A DNA stretch of 48,092 nt from Fibrobacter sp. (lineage in GTDB: Bacteria; Fibrobacterota; Fibrobacteria; Fibrobacterales; Fibrobacteraceae). This document shows, piece after piece, positions 41,716 through 48,092 of this stretch (position 1 is its first letter; each line of letters begins with the position of its first letter). The stretch covers positions 1-48,092 of the forward strand of contig JAFZOV010000144.1 of NCBI GenBank assembly GCA_017550445.1, given 5' to 3'. A program made the position numbers and the translations under genes. The notes beneath the pieces are model-generated. The model had not been told where the DNA came from. It worked only from the letters and a program-made list of their open reading frames with translations, and searched no databases.

Positions 41716-44028
41716 TTAATCTTTTATGCAACGGACAGGGTAGCCAGATCTTTTTTCATATCCATGCAAGCCTACTTCGCCCCCTTTAGACACAGACAAA
41801 GCTACCACAAGTTCATATTCTAGATGATCTCTGATAAAAAGTTCTTCCGAATTCCAATAGTCATCCGTCGAACTCCATATATACCCATACTCGCCATCAT
41901 CGTCATAAATATACTCGCCAATATCCATATAAGCCACCGGAATTCTTTTGCGGCCAGAAGGGAGGAACGAAAAGCCGTAAGGATTTTGTTCATACAAGGT
42001 ACTAGAAGCATTAAGCGCATCTCCGGCATCATTTACCCCACCAACCGCGAGCACCAATTCATAGAGTTCATCACGATTCGGTATATGCCAGCCAGCAGGG
42101 CAAACACCGCGTACAGGGAAAGTCGGAGTACAAACAACACCGTAGCCACAGCCTTTACCGTTTTCGCTCCATGTCGCAGCACTATCCATGGCCGCGCTCC
42201 AAAAATACAGGCGACCATACTTTGCGCAATATTTCAAGGAATCATTGTAGCAGAAACTGGTAGAATCCAAACTATCCGATGGTTGCAAAGAAGCATAATT
42301 CAAATTTTCCGCCATCCACCACTGTTTGCCAATTTTCACAGTCTTGTAAGTTTGACCGTCGCGGTCATCAGTCAAAGTTCCATACTCGCAATCATCCGAA
42401 CCTCTTCTATTGCAAACCCGAGCAACCTCGATGCTGCTAGACGAATTCACCGAAGCAACAGAACTGCTGGAACTAGGCTCAACATCCATCATACAGCGAA
42501 TAGATTTACTTATAGATTTATGATCAAGGAATGTAGCCGCATACTCGTTCGTATCCACATGTATGCCATACGCATAGCTACTGCTTTCATCACTAGAAGT
42601 CCAGAAGAAACCTTCTCGTCCCTCAAATTGGAACACTCCACTCTCATTCTTGAAACCAGCAGGCAACGCAGTAAAGGAATAGTCATCCGTGCCGTTATGT
42701 CCTCCATCCCAACCAGTTGTTGATTTAAGCTTTCCGCCCGCTTCCCATCTTTCTCCAACCAGTTCGATTAGCGAGACAAACTCCTCTACGCTCGGCAAAT
42801 GCCACCCTGTCGGGCAAGCATTCAACGCATCTTTCCAAGCATAAAGATGACCATATTTATCACAATAGCTCGCACTGTCATTATAGCAGTAGCTATTCGG
42901 CGTTTCGTAGTTCAAGTTTTCCGCCATCCACACTTGGCCACCGATTTTAGTCGTTCTATAAGTCCTTCCGTCGCGCAGGTCCTTGAGCGTATTTGCAGCC
43001 GCATCGTACCTACTGCCCGCATCCGCCTTTACGGAACTGCTACTAGACCCTTCGACTTCGCTCAGGGCGACACTACTAGAAGACGAGTCCGCCGAAGATA
43101 CCGAACTACTGGATCGCTTCCCCTCTTCGAGGGTCGCAATGACGTCACTGGAAGAAGATCCTTCGACTTCGCTCAGGATGACACTGTCGCCATCCGTGAC
43201 AACGGCAGGAATGTACTTTTCGAATGCAGGGACCGTATCCGCATAGCCCAGGCCTTCAAGGTTCTTGCGGATGGTTTCAAGTTCACCGTTCGCAGAAGCT
43301 TCGGCAACCCATTCCGCAACAGCATCCTTCGTCTTAGAATCTTTCCACTCACCGCTTTCGGCAAAGGAATCGTCAAAATTGTCGAGGCGCTTGGCAAGTG
43401 CGGTTTCATCGGCATCGCCCTGCATCATCACACTCACGGCGAGCAATGCAGCGTTACCGTCACCCGGTTCAAAGACATTCAGGTTTTCGAATTCATCGAT
43501 TTCGCCCTTGATGTCGAACGCGGCAAGCACTTCCTTTTCGGCCTGAGTTTTCGCCTTGGCCAAAGTCTTGTTCTTTTCTTTCACAAGGAACATCACGCGT
43601 TCGTATTCCAAGTTCGTGAGCAAGTTGACGTTCACGTTCTCGCGATCCTTGAGATCAGTCAGCGCACGCAGCGTCAGTTCGCCACTCGACTTCTTGCCCG
43701 AGACTTCGTTCAGGTACTTACCCGTCACTTCGACTACCGCACAGGAGGTATCGAGAGCAACGCTATCAAGGGCAAAGTCACCCTTGTCGCTCTTAACCGC
43801 ACCTTCAAAAACCTGATCCGTGAATTCCAGCGTCTTACAGTCGATGCCACGCACCGTCACGGCAGAACCCTTTACGAACGGACCCTTCTGGGCAACGCCC
43901 GCCACATCGGCCACAAAGCCGGCATCTTCCGAGACTCCACCCGAAACACGGTCGTCATCGTCGCTGGAGCATGCGGCAAACATTACCGACATTCCCATAA
44001 ACGCCGAAACAAACAGGTTACTCTTCAT
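41716..44028 (-). CDS. Double-FISUMP lipoprotein coupled to TIGR02147
   Basis: 770 residues from ATG at 44028, with GGAG 4 nt upstream; the start overlaps the end of the TIGR02147 gene by 11 nt, so translation is coupled. Signal with lipobox MFAAC (Cys 20), a GVAQKGPF domain (about 44-270), then a linker with SSSS blocks (about 280-335) partly encoded by dispersed repeats (43046-43183). Two FISUMP domains follow: WMAENLNYETPNSYCYNDSA...CPTGWHLP...SIRCM and WMAENLNYASLQ...GVCPAGWHIP...YPVRCIKD, each about 190 residues, separated by another Ser linker. Probably surface-exposed and perhaps substrate-binding; ligand unknown. Confidence 0.88.
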   Translation of the reverse strand: MKSNLFVSAFMGMSVMFAACSSDDDDRVSGGVSEDAGFVADVAGVAQKGPFVKGSAVTVRGIDCKTLEFTDQVFEGAVKSDKGDFALDSVALDTSCAVVEVTGKYLNEVSGKKSSGELTLRALTDLKDRENVNVNLLTNLEYERVMFLVKEKNKTLAKAKTQAEKEVLAAFDIKGEIDEFENLNVFEPGDGNAALLAVSVMMQGDADETALAKRLDNFDDSFAESGEWKDSKTKDAVAEWVAEASANGELETIRKNLEGLGYADTVPAFEKYIPAVVTDGDSVILSEVEGSSSSDVIATLEEGKRSSSSVSSADSSSSSVALSEVEGSSSSSVKADAGSRYDAAANTLKDLRDGRTYRTTKIGGQVWMAENLNYETPNSYCYNDSASYCDKYGHLYAWKDALNACPTGWHLPSVEEFVSLIELVGERWEAGGKLKSTTGWDGGHNGTDDYSFTALPAGFKNESGVFQFEGREGFFWTSSDESSSYAYGIHVDTNEYAATFLDHKSISKSIRCMMDVEPSSSSSVASVNSSSSIEVARVCNRRGSDDCEYGTLTDDRDGQTYKTVKIGKQWWMAENLNYASLQPSDSLDSTSFCYNDSLKYCAKYGRLYFWSAAMDSAATWSENGKGCGYGVVCTPTFPVRGVCPAGWHIPNRDELYELVLAVGGVNDAGDALNASSTLYEQNPYGFSFLPSGRKRIPVAYMDIGEYIYDDDGEYGYIWSSTDDYWNSEELFIRDHLEYELVVALSVSKGGEVGLHGYEKRSGYPVRCIKD
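43046..43183. repeat. Dispersed palindromic repeats inside a coding linker
   Basis: Three repeat-like pieces lie in the Ser-rich linker: 43046-43072 and 43157-43183 (on the minus strand CCTGAGCGAAGTCGAAGG with GTC flanks) and 43115-43144 (CGTCATTGCGACCCTCGAAG type). Similar sequences occur between genes in many bacteria. Here they are in frame and translate to LSEVEGSSSS (twice) and ATLEEGKRSSSS. Confidence 0.75.
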
Positions 44029-44881
44029 GATCTCCATCCTTTTTTGTCGCAATTTTGTCGTCTTTCTTTAAACATTCACTCATCGGGAACAGCTGCAAGT
44101 TCAAGCGGTACACCTGCTCCGTGTCATCGTCTTCGGTCACAATCGCCATAATGCGGCGGCGGCAATCGGCAAGTTCCTTCTTGATCCGCTCGTAAGCGCG
44201 GCGCGTGATTCCCATGGTAAGGCCAGACATGTCGCGTTCCGAAAGCGGCAAGCTAAGCGCCTTGACCGCGAATTCAGCCATCTGGCGTTGCAAATCGCGG
44301 GCCGCCACAGGCACCGCATCTACAGAGCCCATCGAAATGGCCTTGTCTGTCTGGTGGTAATTGCCGTCCTTGTCTTTTTTCAGGAGCTTGGCGCGCAGCA
44401 AAAAGTCGAGCGTCTCGGAGACCTCGGCTGCGGTAATCGGCTGCTTGCAAGCCTTCGCCATTTCAAGCGGCTTTGCCCCGGGCATGTGCGGCGCAAGCTC
44501 TCGCAGCACCGGATTTTTCCACGATTTAAAATACTTGAACTCTTCGTCCCCCAACACACGTACCTTGTGAGCCATGGCCAATGCACAGCGTTCTTCGAAC
44601 GCGGCCCGTTTCGCCTCGTCCCCCTTCGCATGCGCGTAAGAAACCATCAGCACAAAGTACGTGTGCTCAAACCCCACCAACCCCATAGCACTCGCTACGG
44701 AACCTGCAGCCCCTACGCTCAGGTTTTTCTTCCCCTCACAGACATACTTCAGATAAACCGCAGACGAAAAACCCGCGTCTCGCGCAAAGTCTCGCCAGGT
44801 AAACGCAGAAGTGCGCTTACGTTCATCGTAGTAGTCCTGGATGAACTTGCGGTAATCTGTGTATTCTACGATCTCCTTCAT
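44018..44881 (-). CDS. TIGR02147 family putative regulator
   Basis: 287 residues, second member of the family in the window. N-terminal MKEIVEYTDYRKFIQDYYDE and AFTWRDFARDAGFSSAVYLK align with the 19355 protein; the middle keeps FKSWKNPVLRELAPHMPGAKPLE, and the end keeps EQVYRLNLQLFPMSE. A likely helix-turn-helix is at about 25-60. No Shine-Dalgarno site; TATATTTG ends 5 nt before ATG, so the message is probably leaderless. Its last 11 nt overlap the lipoprotein gene start. Its promoter region resembles that of the 41461 operon, so it may regulate both itself and that operon. Confidence 0.88.
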   Translation of the reverse strand: MKEIVEYTDYRKFIQDYYDERKRTSAFTWRDFARDAGFSSAVYLKYVCEGKKNLSVGAAGSVASAMGLVGFEHTYFVLMVSYAHAKGDEAKRAAFEERCALAMAHKVRVLGDEEFKYFKSWKNPVLRELAPHMPGAKPLEMAKACKQPITAAEVSETLDFLLRAKLLKKDKDGNYHQTDKAISMGSVDAVPVAARDLQRQMAEFAVKALSLPLSERDMSGLTMGITRRAYERIKKELADCRRRIMAIVTEDDDTEQVYRLNLQLFPMSECLKKDDKIATKKDGDHEE

Positions 44882-44885
44882 GCAT

Positions 44886-45013
44886 ACAAATATAGCCTAA
44901 TTTCAAAGACTCAGGACACAAATCAGCCATTTTCGTTCAAATTTTACCATTTCTGCAAAATTTTCAAAATTTCAGCAATTTCAAGAATACAATTCGTATT
45001 CTAGGAACACAAG
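44886..45013 (-). promoter_or_regulatory. Promoter/operator of TIGR02147-lipoprotein pair
   Basis: Aligns with 41507..41635. TATATTTG (-10) is next to the start codon. Half-sites: imperfect palindrome TGTGTTC-CTA-GAATACG (45011-44995), TGTATTC (44991-44985) and TGTGTCC (44920-44914). The conserved AATGGTAAAATTT block lies between. Likely autoregulatory region. Confidence 0.7.
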
Positions 45014-45026
45014 AATCATTTTGCTA

Positions 45027-45081
45027 TTGACATATCACTTTACTTTTGGTATATTACTAAAAGTAAGTTACTAAAAGTTAA
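45027..45081 (+). promoter_or_regulatory. Consensus promoter with palindromic operator
   Basis: TTGACA (45027-45032), 17-nt spacer, TATATT (45050-45055). A near-perfect 27-bp palindrome (45040-45066; arms TTACTTTT and AAAAGTAA, 12 of 13 pairs) covers the -10. A third copy of the half-site, GTTACTAAAAGTTAA, follows at 45067-45081. A repressor binding here would block the polymerase. Confidence 0.75.
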
Positions 45082-45092
45082 ATAAGGTCATT

Positions 45093-46211
45093 ATGAAAAA
45101 TCCGTTCTCTCTAGAGCCCTACACCACAAAAGAACACTTTTGCGATCGCGAACAAGAACTTAAGGATATTGTTTCCCTTTTGACCAATGGTTCGAACGTC
45201 ACGTTGATTTCCCCTCGACGTTACGGCAAGACCGGACTCATTTTTAGGACATTTGAAGACCTTCGCGAGAAAAAATACACCTGTATATACGCGGATATTT
45301 TTTCGGCACAAAACCTGGATGACTTTATCAAAATATTATCCGAAGCCATTGTAAACGCTATGGCAAACGACTCCCTGATAAAAAAATTCTTCGTTGCGCT
45401 TAAGAACGTCCGTCCGCTCCTTAGTTACGACCCTATTTCCGGGAGCCCGCAGATTTCGTTTTCTTTCCAAACAGAATCACAAAAAACTCCTACATTGAAA
45501 GCCATTTTTGACTTCCTCGAAAAACAAGGAAAACAAGTCATTTTCGCCATTGATGAATTTCAGCAAATCAGGGAATTCAAGGAAACAAATATCGAAGCCC
45601 TGCTACGCACATACATTCAACAGTTGCATCATGTGAAATTTATCTTCTGTGGCAGCAAAAAGCATTTGATGGCAGACATGTTCACCAACGCAAAGAAGCC
45701 CTTTTACGAAAGCTCCAGAACAGTCTATATTGATCGAATCGATTCCGAAAAATACAAGGCTTTCATCGCAAGTCTTTTCAAAAAAGCCGGTAAATCCATT
45801 GATGACGAAGCCATTGAGTTCATCTTGAATTGGACTAAACGGCACACCTACTACACGCAATTCGTATGCAACCAGGCGTTTGCAGGAGACTCCAAAAGAG
45901 TTTCGTTGGAAGATGTAAAAAACGTTATTTCAAGTATCATTCGATTCGAAATTCCGAACTTCATTGAGCGACGCAACCTGCTCACCGAAAAACAGTGGCA
46001 ATTTTTGATCGCTGTAGCTAAGGAAGGTTCTGTAAAACAGCCCACCGCAGGAGCATTCCTAATGAAATACGGTATAGGAAATAGCGCTACCGCAAAGAAA
46101 ATTCTTACAGCACTCATCGAAAAAGAACTGTTGCTGGAGCAAAGCGATTTAAGCGGCAAGAGTTACAGCGTCTATAACGTATTCATGTCACGTTGGATGG
46201 AAACACTTTAA
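45093..46211 (+). CDS. AAA ATPase (archaeal-type ATPase family)
   Basis: 372 residues, cytoplasmic. Walker A is SPRRYGKTGL (40-49, the family's SPRRxGKT form), and Walker B is VIFAIDEFQQI (Asp 154, Glu 155). A sensor-type segment FIFCGSKKHLMADMF follows. The C-terminal ~90 residues look like a winged helix (LTEKQWQFLIAVAKEG...ATAKKILTALIEKELL). Such STAND/ATPase_2 proteins are of unclear function; some are linked to defence or mobile regions. AAGG precedes ATG. It is divergent from the TIGR02147 gene and has its own operator, so it looks independently regulated. Confidence 0.88.
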   Translation: MKNPFSLEPYTTKEHFCDREQELKDIVSLLTNGSNVTLISPRRYGKTGLIFRTFEDLREKKYTCIYADIFSAQNLDDFIKILSEAIVNAMANDSLIKKFFVALKNVRPLLSYDPISGSPQISFSFQTESQKTPTLKAIFDFLEKQGKQVIFAIDEFQQIREFKETNIEALLRTYIQQLHHVKFIFCGSKKHLMADMFTNAKKPFYESSRTVYIDRIDSEKYKAFIASLFKKAGKSIDDEAIEFILNWTKRHTYYTQFVCNQAFAGDSKRVSLEDVKNVISSIIRFEIPNFIERRNLLTEKQWQFLIAVAKEGSVKQPTAGAFLMKYGIGNSATAKKILTALIEKELLLEQSDLSGKSYSVYNVFMSRWMETL

Positions 46212-46214
46212 AGG

Positions 46215-46240
46215 TCATTCCCGCCTTCGCGGGAATGACA
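46215..46240. repeat. Dispersed hairpin repeat, perfect copy
   Basis: GTCATTCCCGC-CTTC-GCGGGAATGAC, an 11-bp perfect stem with 4-nt loop, 4 nt past the ATPase stop. It is the most symmetrical member of the class also seen at 3205, 7829 and 17203. Confidence 0.8.
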
Positions 46241-46252
46241 AACCATAAAAAG

Positions 46253-46278
46253 ACCCCGCTAGTAAACTAGCGAGGCCA
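46253..46278. terminator. Bidirectional terminator between convergent genes
   Basis: GACCCCGCTAG and CTAGCGAGGCC pair around TAAA. On the minus strand T-rich TTTTTATGG follows; on plus ATTTTCTCTTTT follows. Confidence 0.82.
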
Positions 46279-46304
46279 TTTTCTCTTTTCTGCCCCCCCC
46301 AGCT

Positions 46305-48092
46305 TTAGTCCTTCACACAGCGGACTGAGAACCCGTAGTTCTTATAGCTGTCGTACAGGCCCGCACCCACGTCGTCGCCGCGATAGTACAAGTACATGCC
46401 GTAGGCGTAGTTGCTATCGTTCTCTGTAGCACTCCAAAAATAAGCGTAGAGGCCATCGAAGTCGAAACTGGCATGGCTGTAGCTGCGGCCGACGGACAAC
46501 GCGGTGAACCCGAAAGCGTCCGTACCGTTGCCATTACCATACCAACCGGTCTGGGACTTGAGAAGTGTGCCAGCCTTCCCCGACCCGCCTACAGCCGTGA
46601 ACAGGGAATTCCATTCACCGTTGTTTGGCAAGTGCCAGCCATCGGGACAGATTCCCTGAATTAAGGTCGCTGAGCCTACCGAATCGAGGCCACATTCCTT
46701 GCCATAGCCGCAGTCCAGCGAATTGTCCGCATCGGTAGCAAGTTTCACCGAGTCGATGGCCGCAGCCCACGTATAAAAACGACCAGCCACATCACAGTGT
46801 TCTGCTTTATTGTTGTGGCACCAAGACCAATCGTATTTTGCATCGCCAGAACCACCCTGACCAGGGTCAAAGTTCAAGTTCTCCGCCATCCATACCTGGT
46901 CGCCAATCTTCACCGTCTTGTACTGCTTGTTGTCTCGGGTATCGATCATAGTGCCATAGTCAATATCAGGATTAAAACGACATTCCTTCGGTACATTCCA
47001 GTTCCAGTCTGTTTCGCCTTCCAAAAGCACCAAGCAATTCATCTTGTCCTCGCCACTACTGGAACTTGACTCAGTTTCACTAGAGTTCGGCTGCACTTCA
47101 ACAGAACTGCTCGACTTCGGCGTGACGCCGGAAGAACTGCTGGAGCCAGATACAATCGCTGGGGAGGCGTCCTTCAAGCAACGAACCGACAATGCAAAGT
47201 TTTTACTGTCACCACCTAGGGGCATATACTCGTTGTAGTAGTACAAGAACATGAAGTAGGCGAAATCATCACCGCCCTCAGCGGTAGTCCAGAAGTCAGT
47301 GTATTCGCCATCACAGGTGAATTCGCCGACGGTATCCCTGCGGCCAGCTGGCAATGCGGAGAAGCCGAACGCATCTGTGCCGTTGCCGCCATCGTGCCAG
47401 CCGCTCCGGGACTTGAGGGCCGTGCCAGCAATGGATTGTCCGCCCACCTCCGAGAGAAGTATATTCCATTCTTCTTCGCCGGGCAAATGCCAGCCCGTGG
47501 GGCAGGCGTCCATTGCAGCCGCCCATGTGTAGAGACGGCCATACTTGTCGCAGTATTTTGACGAATCATTGTAGCAGTAGCTCTTTTCCGTTGCGTAGTT
47601 CAGGTTTTCCGCCATCCACACCTGGCTACCGATTTTCACTGTCTTATAAACCTTGCCGTCACGGGCATCCGTCAGAGTATTCTTTTCGGCATTGTATGTC
47701 GTGTCTTGAGAGAAACTGCTACTGGACCCTTCGGCAGACTCAGGACTCTTTGACGAACTACTCAAGACAACGCTGTCGCCGTCTGCGTAGGCTTCGATGA
47801 ACTTTTCGAATGCGGCAACCTTGTCGCCGTCGTTCCAAGCTTCGACGTTCTTGCGGATGGAATCAAGCATGCCGTTCGCCGTCGCCTCGATAGCCCATTC
47901 CGAAATCGCCGTTTTCGTGTCGGAATCTTTCCACTTACCGGTTTCCGCAAACGAGTCCGCGAACTTTTCCATGCGTTTTGCAAGTCCCGTATCGTCCGTT
48001 TCCGCCTGCATCATCACGCTCACGGCAAGCAGCGCCGCGTTCTCGTCGCCCGCCTCGAAGATGTTCAGGTTCTCGAACTCCTCGAAACTGCC
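46305..48092 (-). CDS. Double-FISUMP lipoprotein (5' end beyond window)
   Basis: 595 residues visible; the frame is open to the right edge, and the signal and first part are missing. The visible N-terminal part is the end of a GVAQKGPF domain (NLNIFEAGDENAALLAVSVM...DSIRKNVEAW), the same as in the 41716 protein. A Ser-rich linker follows (SSSSKSPESAEGSSSSF), then FISUMP domain 1 (WMAENLNYATEKSYCYNDSS...CPTGWHLPGEEEW...LSVRCLKD) and domain 2 (WMAENLNFDPGQGGSGDAKY...GICPDGWHLPNNGEW...FSVRCVKD). The order equals that of the 41716 protein, so they are paralogues. Codon use is more GC-rich than in the 38861-41461 genes. Confidence 0.85.
   Translation of the reverse strand, partial: GSFEEFENLNIFEAGDENAALLAVSVMMQAETDDTGLAKRMEKFADSFAETGKWKDSDTKTAISEWAIEATANGMLDSIRKNVEAWNDGDKVAAFEKFIEAYADGDSVVLSSSSKSPESAEGSSSSFSQDTTYNAEKNTLTDARDGKVYKTVKIGSQVWMAENLNYATEKSYCYNDSSKYCDKYGRLYTWAAAMDACPTGWHLPGEEEWNILLSEVGGQSIAGTALKSRSGWHDGGNGTDAFGFSALPAGRRDTVGEFTCDGEYTDFWTTAEGGDDFAYFMFLYYYNEYMPLGGDSKNFALSVRCLKDASPAIVSGSSSSSGVTPKSSSSVEVQPNSSETESSSSSGEDKMNCLVLLEGETDWNWNVPKECRFNPDIDYGTMIDTRDNKQYKTVKIGDQVWMAENLNFDPGQGGSGDAKYDWSWCHNNKAEHCDVAGRFYTWAAAIDSVKLATDADNSLDCGYGKECGLDSVGSATLIQGICPDGWHLPNNGEWNSLFTAVGGSGKAGTLLKSQTGWYGNGNGTDAFGFTALSVGRSYSHASFDFDGLYAYFWSATENDSNYAYGMYLYYRGDDVGAGLYDSYKNYGFSVRCVKD
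47725..47754. repeat. Possible repeat-derived linker segment
   Basis: On the minus strand the tract reads GAGTCCTGAGTCTGCCGAAG and then GGTCC, similar in pattern to the repeats at 43046 and 43157. It encodes KSPESAEGS in the Ser-rich linker, at the same linker position as in the paralogous gene. Confidence 0.45.

Overview
The window looks like a chromosomal piece of a Fibrobacter species (anaerobic, plant-fibre-degrading, FCB superphylum). Three things point there. Several proteins carry the Fibrobacter succinogenes major paralogous domain (FISUMP, TIGR02145). Two proteins belong to the Fibrobacter paralogous family TIGR02147. A set of secreted cellulose- and pectin-degrading enzymes ends in short basic C-terminal modules. 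Many lipoproteins have poly-serine/acidic linkers, and many promoters show a TATATTTG-like -10 that resembles the TAnnTTTG element of the FCB group.

Layout. 1-5049 (minus strand): a fatty-acid/phospholipid cluster yceD-rpmF-plsX, a terminator, then fabD-fabG-acpP, and rnc running off the left edge; fabH and fabF are absent from their usual places, and two ~100-bp modular repeats sit in the cluster. 5050-7735: an accessory, AT-rich patch with a short LEPR-XLL protein, a FISUMP lipoprotein and a two-gene unit of small unknown proteins. 7877-14833: a MacA/HlyD-like adaptor, two lipoproteins, a CDF cation exporter, an M16 peptidase and its coupled partner. 14880-19040: pectin degradation (CE8 pectinesterase, PL10 pectate lyase). 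19355-20993: a TIGR02147 protein followed after 1 nt by an exported protein. 21057-23249: monomeric isocitrate dehydrogenase. 23283-29515: GH51-like and GH9 glycanases and an alpha/beta-hydrolase esterase. 29609-38796: dxr, a small unknown, a PBP4-DUF1460 fusion, an anchored solute-binding protein, aroA, an acyl-ACP thioesterase, a ComEC-like metallo-beta-lactamase lipoprotein, a double zinc-knuckle-like protein and tRNA-His. 38861-48092: a lipoprotein island with two tandem paralogues, a TIGR02147 gene overlapping a double-FISUMP lipoprotein gene, a divergent AAA ATPase, and another FISUMP lipoprotein running off the right edge.

How it fits together. The secreted enzymes would attack cellulose, esterified hemicellulose and pectin. 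The lipoproteins are probably surface or outer-membrane proteins. The most system-like signal is the pairing of TIGR02147 genes with exported-protein genes through coupled reading frames, together with a ~128-bp promoter region containing TGTATTC half-sites that is shared by one such pair (upstream of 44881) and the neighbouring lipoprotein operon (upstream of 41461). This suggests a small surface-lipoprotein regulon under TIGR02147 control. Palindromic dispersed repeats are found between genes and also inside the serine-rich linker of one lipoprotein gene, where they are translated.
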